A stretch of DNA of 64,000 nt from Mesorhabditis belari (lineage: Eukaryota; Nematoda; Chromadorea; Rhabditida; Rhabditidae): positions 2,072,501-2,136,500 of the forward strand of contig CAUEEP010000729.1 in NCBI GenBank assembly GCA_958450365.1, given 5' to 3'. The translations under genes were made by a program, and so were the position numbers. Below are positions 1-11,412 of this stretch, piece by piece. The first letter of the stretch is position 1. The number at the start of each line of letters is the position of its first letter. The notes under the pieces were generated by a model. The model was not told the origin of the DNA. It searched no databases and saw only the letters and a list, made by a program, of their open reading frames with translations.

Positions 1-134
1 AAGACCAAATCGGCTTTTTTCTAGTCTAATCGAGCGATTAGCGGAGGAAATCTTAATGTTAGCTGGAAATATTGTTAGTTTGCCTTAAAAAAAGAACTTT
101 ATAATAGTCTATAATGATATGTAAATTGAAGTTT

Positions 135-360
135 TCATTGGAGATTACTGTAGTAGCCATTAGGCTTAGGCTGGTTTAGACTGGCTTAGGCTGGCTTAGA
201 CTGGCTTAGGCTGGTTTAGACTGGCTTAGACTGGCTTAGACTGACTTAGACTGGCTTAGGCTGGCTTAGACTGACTTAGGATGGCTTAGACTGGCTTAGA
301 CTGGCTTAGGCTGGTTTAGACTGGCTTAGGCTGGCTTAGGCTTACAGTAATCTCCAATGA
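135..360. mobile_element. TIR-bounded element filled by a 10-base minisatellite
   Basis: An 18-base perfect inverted repeat (TCATTGGAGATTACTGTA at 135-152, its complement at 343-360) encloses about 18 copies of a 10-base unit, CTGGCTTAGA/G. Almost no unique sequence remains between the ends. It looks like a small cut-and-paste element whose interior has been replaced by a tandem array. Confidence 0.75.
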
Positions 361-736
361 GATCACTGAGCACTGACTACTGTACTCTCAAAGTATCGTA
401 CTATTAAATCTTGATCCCTTCCATTTCCAATTCCATTCAAAAGCAAGAGTTACTTTCTCTTTTGTGACTCAACTCACTTAACTCGAGTGCTCGTGTTACG
501 CAATTTGTCAGCCATTGAAAGAGAGGGATTCCCTCACACAGAAAGAATCCAGCAGTGGTCACTCCAGCAGAGTTTGTGGGGGAAATTGGGGTAGAAGAAA
601 GACAAACTGGGGAGCCTCATGGATTTGAAGAGACGCCTCAAATTACCATCTATTGACTGAGTGCACAAGAACAACAATTGTGAACACGAGCATGTGCTTA
701 GGGGTAGACTGAGCGGGGAAGTGCCCCAGAAATTTG
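361..736. other. No gene seen
   Basis: AT-rich intergenic sequence. I see no open frame with splice signals, no tRNA and no tandem array here. Confidence 0.6.
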
Positions 737-830
737 CCTGGCGAGGATTCGAACTCGAGCAAAGGAATGCATAGCTCGCTTCTCAAGCTATAAATGCTGC
801 AAGAACTTTATCCCCTAGGCTACTAGCGTC
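737..830 (-). pseudogene. tRNA-derived sequence (SINE head-like)
   Basis: On the minus strand an A-box-like stretch (TAGCCTAGGGGATAAAG) is followed about 60 bases later by a good B box (GAGTTCGAATCCTCGCC), with a long variable region as in Ser/Leu tRNAs. The acceptor ends do not pair convincingly, so this is probably a tRNA-derived repeat and not a working tRNA. Confidence 0.6.
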
Positions 831-894
831 TAGCTGTCGCGAGAGAAAGCCTTAAGCGAGATGTTGAAGGTTGGGGTTGATCTCCAGTCTAACT

Positions 895-1035
895 TTGGTC
901 TGCTTTGACTTCTAGTCTAGCTATCTTGTCTAGCTTCTAGTCTAGATTCTAGTCCAGCTTCTAGTCTAGCTTCTAGTCCAGCTTCTAGTCCAGCTTCTAG
1001 TCCAGCTTCTAGTCTAGCTTCTAGTCCAGCAGATC
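895..1035. repeat. 12-base minisatellite (CTTCTAGTCCAG)
   Basis: About 11 head-to-tail copies of CTTCTAGTCCAG/CTTCTAGTCTAG. The open frames crossing this array and its flank are by-products of low stop-codon density. Confidence 0.85.
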
Positions 1036-2079
1036 AAAGCTAAACTGGAACAGGTAACAAGCTAGGCTGGATAGGTAGTTTGTGGCTAGGGTGAACTGGT
1101 GGCTAGCTAGGGAACTGGTGGCTAGCTCAGACTCAGAGCTGACTAGGTTGGAGTTGGACTGAACAAGTGTTGATGGGCTAGGGCTAGAGTGTGGTGAGCT
1201 AGGGTAGGCTAGGCTTGGGTAAACCAGCCCAAAACGAGAGAACAACCGATGCGTAATGAGTGAACATCTTGCGTAATGACTACCCCAGCTCTTTCTCTTT
1301 CCTCGTTCTCTTTCAAGGAGTCAAATAATTTGTGCTTTGTGAACAATTTGCACAATGAGATTCGGAGATTTGGGAGTGGCGCAAGGTTTGGAAAAGTCTT
1401 ATGATTTAGGCATCCAAATATTCATATTATTCGGATTCGGAACCAGCGTAAAAAACTGTATCGGATAAGTATTGGGTAGGCTAGATGGATAGGCTAGATG
1501 GATAGGTTAGATCTCAAAGCCCATGGTGACCTAGTACCATTCCTAGGGTACAAGACTGACTTCAGCCATCTCTTATTGCTTCAGCCTTCTCTATTGCTTC
1601 TTCAGCCATCTCTTATTGCCCTGTTCTTGTACTAAACTAATTTTCTGACCTTGTCGCAATGAACAATACCCTAGAAATCCTTGGTACTAAGTGGGAAATG
1701 AATAGAAATTGTCTCCAAAAGAAATGAGGTCTCGAGACGACCTAGTTGTAGTTGTTGGGATGTGAGATCGACCCTGGGAAAGAGTAGGTAACAATTTCTA
1801 GAGAAAAGAGAAGAAAATAATGGAAATGGAATGGAAATGACATGAAAGAACAAGGTCTACGACTTTTAACGAGTTTAAAAATGGTTAAATGCTGTTAGAG
1901 CTGAAGATTTGACTGTTTTGCGAATTAGTTGCTCGATTTGGTTTGATTTTCATTGATTTTGATTGATTTTGATTTGATTTTGATTGATTTTCATTTGATT
2001 TTGATTGATTTCAATACAAGAGCATTCTAGGATATGTTCACTTTCCAAAAACTTTATATACAATTGTATTTAATTGTAT
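1036..2079. other. No gene seen; minor simple repeats
   Basis: Contains a short GGATAGGCTAGAT repeat near 1470-1510, a CTTCAGCCATCTCTTATTG repeat near 1560-1620 and a GATTTTGATT-type tract near 1935-2010. No exon-like signal. Confidence 0.55.
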
Positions 2080-2340
2080 ATAAAGCTTACAATGCTTTCT
2101 AGAAGCTTTCAATGCTTTCTAGAAGCTTTCAATGGTTTCTAGAAGCTTTCAATGCTTTCTAGAAGCTTTCAATGCTTTCTAGAAGCTTTCAATGGTTTCT
2201 AGAAGCTTACAATGCTTTCTATAAGCTTTCAATGCTTTCTATAAGCTTTCAATGCTTTCTAGAAGCTTTCAATGCTTTCTAGAAGCTTTCAATGCTTTCT
2301 AGAAGCTTACAATGCTTTCTATAAGCTTTCAATGCTTCCC
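2080..2340. repeat. 20-base minisatellite (AGAAGCTTTCAATGCTTTCT)
   Basis: About 13 copies of a 20-base unit with few substitutions. A short palindrome (TTTATATACAATT ... AATTGTATATAAA, 2049-2083) lies just at its left edge. Confidence 0.9.
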
Positions 2341-2666
2341 TAGATAATGGAAGTCTCATTTACACAATTGTTCGCTTCGGGAAAAGGGAAAAAGAGAGAC
2401 GGATCGATGTTTCGAATTAGTGTCAATCGGCTTTGTGTTCTCATTCGATGAAATCTAGAACCATTATGAAGATTATCTGTATAGATTTATTTGTAAAGCA
2501 CGATTTAATCTCTTGGTGAGGTGGTTTGGGCTAGTTCTGTCAGTTCTGTCGAATAGTAAAGTTCTGTCAGTAAAATTTTGAAGATTTTCTTAGTTTTTTC
2601 TTAATTAAAGCCTTCCTCTCATATTTCATTTGATTCAATAAACTTGAGTTGAAGAAAGAAAAGGTG

Positions 2667-2755
2667 ATGAGATGATGATGATGATGATAATGATGATGAT
2701 GATGATGAGATGATGATGAGATGATGATGATAATGATGATGATAATGATAATGAT
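2667..2755. repeat. GAT trinucleotide microsatellite
   Basis: (GAT)n with interspersed AAT and GAGATGAT interruptions. Confidence 0.9.
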
Positions 2756-2924
2756 GTACTTTGAAAGATTGTTTTTACAATGTTTGTCAATTTTGCTCTT
2801 TCTAAAGCGTGTACTTTAAAAACTCTATCGTAAAAAGGCTTGGTTCAATTATTCAGATAATAATTATTCATTTTTTAATAGAAATCTTGAATTCATAGGA
2901 AAGATCTATGTTTTTAAACAAGCA

Positions 2925-3060
2925 ATTATCTTTTTCTTTCTTTTCTTTTGCTTCCTTTTCTTTTCTTTTCCTTCCTTTTCTTTTCCTTCTTTTCTTTCCT
3001 TTTTCTTCTTTTCTTTCCTTTTTCTTCTTCCTTTTCTTCCTTTTCTTTTCCTTCCTTTTT
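2925..3060. repeat. Polypyrimidine tract
   Basis: CTTTTCTTTTCCTTCC-type low-complexity sequence; the Lys/Glu-rich open frame on the other strand is an artefact of composition. Confidence 0.85.
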
Positions 3061-3544
3061 CTTTAGCGCAAGGTTGTAGAGGCAATTTTTCATTGAAAGA
3101 AAAGAGAACTAGGCTAGGATTGCTAAGGGTCAAAGAGGCAAAAAGGCTCACTAATCTATGGCACAAATCTTAGTTCTCTGTGTGTATTTGGGTTTTGTTT
3201 ACAAGCCAATACATCGCAAAAAGAACAGCTTTTTAAGATGGAGATTTTTAAGAGCTTTTTTAGGCTTTTAGCTAGAGTTTTTGTTGAATTTTTAATCATA
3301 AAAAAAACAGCTAACAGCAAAAAAAAGAAGCCCTTTTTTCTAGACAAAATATAGACAAAAATAGACATAAAAAAGCTCTTCTTTTAGAGAAAAAAAAACT
3401 CTTCTAAATAAAAAGAAGCAGCAGTGGCTCTTTTTTGAGATCCGATATCAAGATATGAATCGGTGGCTGTGTCGTTGACCTTTGAGGGTGAATCGGTTAA
3501 TGTTCTTGTGTATTTGTGCTCAAATTTTGTAAACACAGTCACAG

Positions 3545-4140
3545 CATTTGCTTATGGAGTATGCAAAAGGTAAGTTTAAATAGGAAATAGAGGCAGATTG
3601 AAGTTATAAATCATTCTATTAAAGTATTTTTACTGTAGGTCCAGCTGTATTCCTACCTTCCACAGAAAAGTGTCCAAGCATTTGCTTACTGAGTGACAAC
3701 ATTTGCTTATAGAGTATGCAAAAGTAAGTTTAAATAGGAAATAGAGGCAGATTGGAGTTATAAATCATGTTATTAACGTACTTTTACTTCAATAGTCCTA
3801 GCCCAGCTGTATTCCGACCTTCCACAGGAAAGTTAAGCAGTTAAGCACTAAGCATTTGCTTATAGAGTATGCAAAAGTAAGTTTAAACATGAATTGGAGT
3901 CAGAATAAAGTTATAAATCATACCATTAAAGTATTTTGTGTACTTTTACTTCAATAATCCTAGCCCAGCTGTATTCCTACCTTCCACAGAAAAGTTAAGC
4001 AGTTAACACAAGCATTTGCTAAGAGTATGCAAAAGAAGTTAAACTGAGGAGTCAGAAAAAGTAAAACATACCATAAAGTATTTTGTGTATTTTTACTTCA
4101 ATAGTCCTAGCCCAGCTGTATTCCGACCTTCCTACCTTCC
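3545..4140. repeat. Four tandem copies of a ~155-base unit
   Basis: Each unit begins with AGCATTTGCTTATAGAGTAT, then GCAAAAGTAAGTTTAAA, a stretch with TTATAAATCAT, TTTTTACTTCAATAGTCCTA and CAGCTGTATTCC, ending in CCTTCCACAGAAAAGT. Copies start near 3545, 3698, 3851 and 4011. The later copies carry small deletions. Confidence 0.85.
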
Positions 4141-4808
4141 TCAATTCTCTAAATCTACTAATTTTTTCTATAAATAGCGGTCAGATGGCCACAAAAAGGA
4201 TACTGATAAAAATATGCAAATTTCTCGTATCCTGGGATATAAAAATGATCACAAATGGGCAGGCTATAAATTTAATTTAAAAAAAGGCTTAAAAAGCATT
4301 TAAATTAGCATTTAAAATCAAGTTGGAATGGAGAAATTTGATTGAAAAGCGATTTAGGAACAGCAGCTTTGAAAGATCGGCATTTGGATTGAAGATCTAA
4401 GCGGTAGAACAAAGAAATTGCTCATAAATCCCTTTTGCGATACATTTGACACATGTTCTATTATTCGATGATCCTTTAGAATGGGGATTTGTACACGCAA
4501 TCTCTACCAATCTCTAGCTGATGTTCTTTTTCGGAAAGAGGACTGAGAAAGAGGACTGAGAAAGAGGACTCTTTAATTAAAAATCTTTGGAAACGTATTC
4601 TAATAATTGTAAGTTAAAATTTCGACTTTTCTTACTTTATTGCTTTACTTTAGATTACTTTGAAGAAAGATTTCATTTCATTTAAGTTAACCAGATCAAG
4701 CTCTTGCTGTTTCAGTGATCTTCTGCCTATCGAGATCTAGCCTCCTTCTTTCCTTCTTTCTTTCTTTCTTCTTCCCCTTTTCTTTCCCTTTTTCTCTTGG
4801 TAAGTTAA
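4141..4808. other. No gene; one dispersed repeat
   Basis: Bases 4150-4275 (ATAAATAGCGGTCAGATGGCC ending near ATGGGCAGGCTATAAAT) have a diverged inverted relative at about 15980-16110, so they are a copy of a dispersed repeat. The rest is AT-rich intergenic DNA with a polypyrimidine tract at 4740-4800. Confidence 0.5.
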
Positions 4809-4884
4809 GGTACCGAATAGCTCAGTGGCTAGAGCCTGGAAAGGTCTAGAAAGCAAAAGGTCAAGGGTTCCATCCGCTCTCCGA
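4809..4884 (+). pseudogene. tRNA-derived SINE-like sequence
   Basis: A-box-like ATAGCTCAGTGGCTAGAGC followed by a degenerate B box (GGGTTCCATCCGC). It closely resembles the copy at 11337-11412 (both share CCGRATAG, CAGTG, CTGGAAAGG and the CTCCG end), and both follow a polypyrimidine tract. The two are likely members of one SINE family. Confidence 0.65.
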
Positions 4885-5154
4885 AAATCTCTGGAAATCG
4901 GAAATCTTACCAGTCCTTACTCTTTATAATTTGCAGGCCTGGTTCTAGAATCGAGAAAAACATAGTCTAAAAGCTAGACCAGGTCAAGCCTTAATTGCTA
5001 GATTTGTGGGCTAAGACGTAAAGCGAGGTCAGCCGGCTTTATAATGATCCTGGTCTTGCCTACCTGGTTGGGTAAACAGCACAGCACAGCCTGTCTGTCA
5101 GGTCTGTTCTAAGCTAATTTTAGATTCATCCCGACTTAAGTTCTGATCAAATTC

Positions 5155-5605
5155 AAGTTTAGAGACATCTTCTAGCTTTCCGGAATGGTTAGAGACATCT
5201 TCTAGCCTTCTAGAATGGTTAGAGACATCTTCTAACCTTCCAGAATCGTTAGAGACATCTTCTAGCCTTCTAGAATGGTTAGAGACATCTTCTAGCTTTC
5301 CGGAATGGTTAGAGACATCTTCTAACCTTCTAGAATGGTTAGAGACATCTTCTAGCCTTCTAGAATGGTTAGAGACATCTTCTAGCCTTCTAGAATGTTT
5401 AGAGACATCTTCTAGCCTTCTAGAATGCTTAGAGACATCTTCTAACCTTCTAGAATGGTTAGAGACATCTTCTAGCCTTCTAGAATGGTTAGAAACATCT
5501 TCTAGCCTTCTAAAATGGTTATCGACATCTTCTAGCCTTCTAGAATGGTTAGAGTCATCTTCTAACCTTCCAGAATCGTTAGAGACATCTTCTAACCTTC
5601 TAGAA
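5155..5605. repeat. 30-base minisatellite, ~15 copies
   Basis: Unit GTTAGAGACATCTTCTAGCC + TTCTAGAATG. Copies differ by point changes only, so amplification is fairly recent. Confidence 0.95.
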
Positions 5606-6419
5606 GCAAAGCCAAGAGGATCAGGTAAACCAGAGCCTAGCCTGGGAACAACCTAGCCAACATCAATTCAAAGCGAACATCAATCCAATCGAGCTTTCCC
5701 CTTTCCAGCTCTAAATCAACACGATCGCAGTCAATCAATCCCCAAAAAAGGAAAACCCGTAAAAACGGTTTCAATCTTTTCAAATGATTAAAGAAAATTG
5801 AAAAGAAAAGAGAAAAATTGGTGATTTACCGATTTTTTTTTCCGCTTTGCAAATTGATATGATTTGGAAAAGAGTTTCTTGAAACTTTTTGAGATCTTTT
5901 GAAAAATGAGAAAACGGAAAATTTCTTTTGAACGAAATGAACTGGGAAGTAGGAGTTTGAGATTATGAGAAGCTTTTTATTAAAAGCTTTTATAAACGAA
6001 AAAGAAAGATTAAAGAAACTATAAACTATAAACTTTCACTTTAAAAACGCGTACAATACTTTAAAGAACAAAAAAAAAAGAAATCAATTTGTTAAAGGAA
6101 ATGCAAAAATTAGCAAAAAACTCACTTAAATCGACTTGTTGTTTCGGTCGGAGATTCACATTCGTTGCGAGTATTGTAGAGATGAGAAAAAACCCAAAAA
6201 AAAGCATTTTCTTTTGAAGGAATAGCAATTAATTGAATATTTTCCACATAAGCGATTCGATTTTTCTCTAAAATTAATAAAAGTTATATAAAAATGAATA
6301 AAAAGAAGGAAAAAAGAAGGAAAAAGAAGGAAAAAGAAGAAATTGAAGAAAAGAAAGACTTTTTTTGTGTATAAATGATCTCTTTTTGATCTTTTTGGTT
6401 TATTTTGGTAGATGGTTCC
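5606..6419. other. No gene seen
   Basis: Strongly AT-rich with A- and T-runs and short GAAGGAAAAA repeats near 6300-6350. No splice-consistent open frame. Confidence 0.55.
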
Positions 6420-6459
6420 GAATATTAGACCGGTACCCCTCTAATCGAGCGGCACTTAA

Positions 6460-7180
6460 AAGAGGTATCTGTCGTAGCCGATTATGAATGAGCGGGTCCG
6501 GACGCGTGCAACCATCAAGTATTTGGTATCATTTTCTATGATAAAGTGAAAGTCGTTTGTAAAGGGATGGCAAACAAGATTCAATTGATCAATCTACATG
6601 CATCCAATTTTAGCAATTAGTTTATATGTCGTAGCCGATTATGAATGAAATTTTTTGGCAAAGCAACTAGAGCAACCCTTTAATGTATGAGGACAATATT
6701 ATATCATTTTGTAGCGAATTTAATTCTGCGTCGATTGGTACCAAATTTGTGAGTTTAGGTTAAAAATTGCCGGCGCTACAACGTTTTATTCAAAATCGGC
6801 GGGACCCCCGTAGCCGATTATGAATGAGTGGGCCCGGACGCGAGTTTAGCGAGATAAGGAACCAAATTTAGAGAAATACGGAACCAAATTTAGAGAAATA
6901 CGAAACCAATTCGTAGTTTAGAAAAAAGGAACCAAATTTAGAGAGATAAGGAACCAATTTTGAGTAATATGGATACAAGTTTAGCGAGAGAAGGAACCAA
7001 ATATAGAGAGATAAGCAACCAAATTTAGAGAGATAAGCAACCAAATCTAGAGAAATACGGAACCAATTCGTAGTTTAGAAAAAAGGAACCAATTTGTAGA
7101 TAAAAGGAACCAAAATTGCCGGCGCTACAACGTTTGATTCAAAATCGGCGGGACCCCCGTAGCCGATGATGAATTTCAAC
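6460..7180. repeat. Cluster of repeats with GTAGCCGATTATGAATGA ends
   Basis: The motif GTAGCCGATTATGAATGA occurs at about 6473, 6631 and 6809 and, altered, at 7158. Between them lie tandem AAGGAACCAAATTTAGAGAG units (6845-7110) and a duplicated block (TTGCCGGCGCTACAACGTTT ... GGCGGGACCCCC) at 6767 and 7118. This looks like several nested or tandem copies of one element whose inverted end is at 7481-7510. Confidence 0.6.
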
Positions 7181-7503
7181 CGATTATGAATGAGTGGCGC
7201 GTCCAATGAGCGTCTAGGAGCGTCCAACCATCAAGTATTTAGGATCATTCAACGCAGAATCATTGATAATTATGTTAGATTTTTTAAATTGGAAAGATTG
7301 GATGAAAAGAAAAAAAATTATGGGGCTTCAAAGTTTTCTCTTGAACAAACAGTTTTTTGCTCTAATTTTTTTTTCTTTTCATCCAATCTTTCCAATTTTA
7401 AAAATCTAACATAATTATTAATGATTCTGCGTTGAATGATACTAAATACTTGATGGTTGGACGCTCCTAGACGCTCATTGGACGCGCCACTCATTCATAA
7501 TCG
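7181..7503. mobile_element. Fold-back MITE with ~137-base arms
   Basis: Left arm CGATTATGAATGAGTGGCGC onward (7181-7318) is matched almost base for base by its complement ending GCGCCACTCATTCATAATCG (7367-7503), leaving a loop of about 50 bases. It would form a long hairpin if transcribed. The end motif is the same as in the neighbouring 6460-7180 cluster and, in part, at 34715-34730. Confidence 0.85.
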
Positions 7504-8094
7504 GCTACGACATATAAATGATCTTTTTATATTCTTTATTATTAAAAATATTTAGTTTTTGGTATTTAAGAGCTTTTAAATACTAAAAACCTTCAGTTAT
7601 TTAATTAATATTTCAAAATTTCTAATCGAAAAACGTTAAAATGAATGTAGAGAAAGAAAGAGACGAAAAAAGAACAAAAAAAAGATGAGAAATCGCTCCG
7701 GAAATGTTTTATCAGCTTGAAACTTTCCCAAAAAAAACAAATGATTAATGGATTGCTAATAGATCGAAAGTTTATCGATTTTATAAACGGAATCGTTATA
7801 AATTATCGTTCCCGAAATTTTTTTGGCTTCAAACGGATTTAGAACTTTAGTAAAACAGTAAAAAGATACAATTTGAGCAATCTTGGGTCAATTGTGACCT
7901 GCGAAGTTTATTAGTAAAGTGATTTTCGGTGAGGAAGTTGCCCTAAACGTTGCCAATTTGCCATTGGCTTTCCCGACCGACTCACCGATAATTTGACAGG
8001 TCATCAAATCGATCAATCAAAATTTCCTCATACATTGACTATAAGAAAAGACAGTGCCTATCATTAAGCTATGCATATTCAATCTAGAAATTCG
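7504..8094. other. No gene seen
   Basis: AT-rich intergenic sequence without array, tRNA or exon signals that I can support. Confidence 0.55.
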
Positions 8095-8290
8095 TCTAGA
8101 GCTTTCTAGAGCTCTCTAGAGGTTTCTAAAGCTTTCTAGATGTTTCTAGAGCTATCTAGAGCTTTCTAGAGCTATCTAGAGCTTTCTAGAGCTTTCTAGA
8201 GCTATCTAGAGCTTTCTAAAGCTCTCTAGAGCCATCTAGAGCTTTCTAGAACTTTCTAAAGCTCTCTAGAGCTATCTAGAGCTTTCTAGA
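8095..8290. repeat. 10-base minisatellite (GCTTTCTAGA)
   Basis: About 19 units alternating GCTTTCTAGA, GCTATCTAGA and GCTCTCTAGA. Confidence 0.9.
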
Positions 8291-8834
8291 GAACTGATTC
8301 TAGAGCGGACGTCCGATCAAAAGTGAAGTGAAGTTAAACGTCCGAGCTAGATCAAAACCGATCTAGATCCAAGCTAATCAGATCGCCCATCCAGAATTAG
8401 CTCCAGAGCTTGATCTATGGAAGTGAAATTTCTCCAAAACAAAGCCCTATAAAGCCAAATTTCTGTAGAAACAGTACACAGTACAGCATTTTATTATTAG
8501 CTTGTATTACGCCAAAAAAAAAACAAAAAGCCTATCCTGTTTTGTTCTTTTTTTCCGTAATATTTGTACATTTTCCCCGTGCTTGCCAATTAGGGATTCA
8601 TATAGAAATTCATATAGAAAAAAAGGGATCCCTAGAGAAGAACAAATTGAAAAATTGCAGTCATTTTGAAAAATTTCAGACTCTAATCCAGTCAAAATCT
8701 TCAGGAAAACAAGAAAGCTATTGAAATTTGAAATTGAAACAATTGCTATTGAAAGCTATTGAAAAATTTGATCAATTTTAGTCAAATTTTGCTTATATTT
8801 GATGAGATTAAAGAGTTTTACTGTACAAATGGCT
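8291..8834. other. No gene seen
   Basis: Intergenic; the 104-codon open frame here has no start context, splice signal or recognisable domain and is AT-driven. Confidence 0.5.
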
Positions 8835-9130
8835 GTAAGTATCTTTAGAGAACTTTAGAGAACTTTAGAGATCTTTAGAAAACTCTAGAGAACTTTAGAG
8901 AGCTTTAGAAAACTCTAGAGATCTTTAGAGAGCTTTAGAGAGCTTTAGAGACTTTAGAGAGCTTTAGAGATCTTTAGAGAGCTTTAGAGAACTTTAGAGA
9001 TCTTTAGAGAGCTTTAGAAATCTTTAGAGAACTTCAGAAAACTCTAGAGAACTTTAGAGATCTTTAGAGAACTTTAGAAATCTTTAGAGAACTTTAGAGA
9101 TCTTTAGAAAGCTCTAGAGAACTTTAGAGC
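8835..9130. repeat. 10-base minisatellite (CTTTAGAGAA/T/G)
   Basis: About 29 units of CTTTAGAGAA, CTTTAGAGAT and CTTTAGAGAG. Confidence 0.9.
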
Positions 9131-9761
9131 TCGTAATTTGTTCAAAATGTAGTCAAAAAGTATCCAAATCTATTTATAAGCAATCTAGCTGACTACAAAA
9201 AAGTTCAGCTGAGCTGAAAAGTAGAGAAATTGTAGTCAATTCAGAATATAAAGTGACCAAAGTAAAGTAGCGTAGCAGAATTCTGTAATTAAGAACCAAG
9301 AATGGTTCTAGGAAGCCAAAAATTCAAATATCTAGATATCTAGAGTGAGAGAGGGTGGAGGATGAGTCGGTGGAAAAGAAGTGGGCGTGGCTTTGACCCT
9401 CACAGCCTTCTTTAACCACCCCTACCCTCTCTAAACCGCTCAGATCTTTCACTAGTCCTAGATTTTGTCTTTCTCTAGATCCTTTCTCTATAGGATATCA
9501 AAAACTAAAGATTTTAGGTTAATTTACATAAATCATACCACAAAGGAAGCTTTTCAAAGAGCTTTTTAACAGATTTTAACAGATAACAGACTTTTTAACA
9601 GATTAATCATTTTTCCTAGTGTCGATAAGCCTTAAATGGGCTTAAAGTCTGGAATCTAGCCTTAAAGTCTGGAATATAGCCTTAAAGCCTGTAAGTATTG
9701 TAAGTAGCCTGTAATATAGCCTTAAAGTATTTGCCTGTTTTTCAAAAAAAAACTAAAGTTT
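9131..9761. other. No gene; weak 20-base repeat at 9640-9735
   Basis: A CTTAAAGTCTGGAATATAGC repeat of three to four copies lies at 9635-9735. The remainder shows nothing I can annotate. Confidence 0.5.
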
Positions 9762-9843
9762 GTAGCTCACGGGACTCGAACCCACCGCCATGAAGGACGT
9801 CGGTTTTCGAGCCCAGCACACTATCCCCTAGGCCACCGCTGCC
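9762..9843 (-). pseudogene. tRNA-Ser(CGA)-like sequence
   Basis: Minus strand: A box GGTGGCCTAGGGGATAG, an anticodon-loop-like GGGCTCGAAAACC, a long variable arm and a strong B box GTGGGTTCGAGTCCCG. The 5' GGCAGCG and 3' GAGCTAC ends do not form a clean acceptor stem, so I call it a tRNA-derived pseudogene. A second tRNA-like sequence lies about 120 bases away on the other strand. Confidence 0.6.
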
Positions 9844-9963
9844 ATTACTAGCCCTCCGTGTGGCCTCGCCTTTATTGGCTAGGGGGCAATAATTTCGCGA
9901 TTTTTAAAAAATTTTCAGTTATAAGCTAATTAAGAGGCTTATTTCCTCGTATAGCATCTAACC

Positions 9964-10030
9964 GTCATGGCCAAGTGGTTAGTAGCCTTGCTTCCTAGTC
10001 GAGAGGTCACGGGTTCGATCCCAGCACCTC
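9964..10030 (+). pseudogene. tRNA-like sequence
   Basis: A box ATGGCCAAGTGGTTAGTAG and a canonical B box GGGTTCGATCCC, 35 bases apart, but no pairing acceptor stem (GTCATGG against CAGCACC). Probably a SINE head. Confidence 0.55.
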
Positions 10031-10229
10031 TTTTTCTTTTTTCTGAAACATCTATTAGGATATTGTGATGATTGGGAATACTGTAATGCTATGGATTTAA
10101 AATTAACAATATCGAAATAGGTGTTCGAAAAATTAGTCGTTGGCTAGCTGAGCTGTTGACTATAGAAATCAATTTCAAATATATCAAAAACTATCAAGAT
10201 TTACTTACTCTATACAAGCGCATACTGTT

Positions 10230-10570
10230 CAGCAACGTTCAACAACGTTCAGCAACGTTCAGCAACGTTCAACAACGTTCACCAACGTTCAGCAACGTTC
10301 AGCAACGTTCAACAACGTTCAGCAACGTTCAGCAACGTTCAACAACGTTCAACAACGTTCCGCAAGTTCAGCAACGTTCAGCAATGTTCAGCAACGTTCA
10401 GCAACGTTCAGCAATGTTCAGCAACGTTCAGCAACGTTCAGCAACGTTCAGCAATGTTCAGCAATGTTCAGCAACGTTCAGCAACGTTCAACAACGTTCA
10501 ACAACGTTCAGCAACGTTCAGCAACGTTCAGCAATGTTCAGCAACGTTCAGCAATGTTCAGCAATACATT
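10230..10570. repeat. 10-base minisatellite (AACGTTCAGC), ~34 copies
   Basis: Unit AACGTTCAGC with AACGTTCAAC and AATGTTCAGC variants. Because the unit is stop-free in all three plus-strand frames and 10 is not a multiple of three, the array reads as an SNVQQRSATF-type peptide repeat in every frame; I do not regard this as a gene. Confidence 0.92.
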
Positions 10571-11336
10571 TCCCGCTCGTTCAGCAACGTTCAGCAACGC
10601 TCAACAATACATTTCCCTCAAAAACAATCCCTCTAACAATCCCTCTAACAATCCCTCTAATCGCCTTACGTTTTACTATAGTTGGTGATGAGAAAAATTT
10701 ACATAGATTCTCTGCGAATGGAAGGATTTTGTTGCACTCTTTTCGAAAGAAGAGAACACTTTTCGAAAGAAGAGAAAGAGTGAGCTACTTTTCTAGTTAC
10801 TCACCATAAGTAGCACTTAGAATTGGGGTGGGAAAAAGCTATGTGAATGAAATAAGAGAATACATATGTATGAGACGGAATATTTACATTTTGATCAACT
10901 TGCACAGACTTACAGATCAACTTCTTTGAAGGTAAAATAGGTTAGGTGACAAGGCAATCAGTCTAAACAGCCTAAACAGCCTAAACAGACAAAGCTGACT
11001 GTTTAGGTAATGTTTAATCTGATCAGTAATCTGGTCAGTAAGGGAAAATCTGATCAGTAAGCTTTAGACTACTTTGTACTGACGTAAAATACGTACTCTT
11101 TGGTAGACTGCCGTGTGCCAGATAGCTTGTGTTTCTGCAAAGTGATTCTATTCAAAGAAAAGAGAGCCAAAAACATTCTAGTCTAAAAATTTCAAAGCCA
11201 GTTTTCCCAGGTTTTCCCTTCTTTACCTTAAAAAATCGGGAATCTACGTTTTCTTGTATCCTGAAGATCCAGATTTTCCTTCTTTCTTCTGTTCTTCTTC
11301 CTCTTGTCCTTCCTTCTTTCTCTTGACATGTCAAGC
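10571..11336. other. No gene seen
   Basis: Short CCTCTAACAAT, GAAGAGAA and CTAAACAG repeats, otherwise intergenic sequence. Confidence 0.5.
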
Positions 11337-11412
11337 TACCGGATAGTTCAGTGTTTAGAGCAAAAGCCATGGTTTGCCTGGAAAGGCCAACAGTTCAACT
11401 CCGCTTCGGATA
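11337..11412 (+). pseudogene. tRNA-derived SINE-like sequence
   Basis: Diverged relative of 4809-4884: CCGGATAGTTCAGTGTTTAG, then CTGGAAAGGCCAACAG and a worn B box (CAGTTCAACTCCGC). It also follows a CTTCTTTCTC-type pyrimidine tract. Confidence 0.55.

Noticed and set aside
3545..4140. GTAAGTTT ... TTCAATAG in each 155-base unit read as introns
   Set aside because: The flanking sequence would be exons of a few residues with stops in all frames; the signals are more simply part of the repeat.
10230..10570. CRISPR-like array
   Set aside because: Head-to-tail 10-base units without spacers, in animal DNA.
10156..10809. 217-codon frame with SNVQQRSATF repeats
   Set aside because: Array artefact, as the same peptide repeat appears in all three frames.
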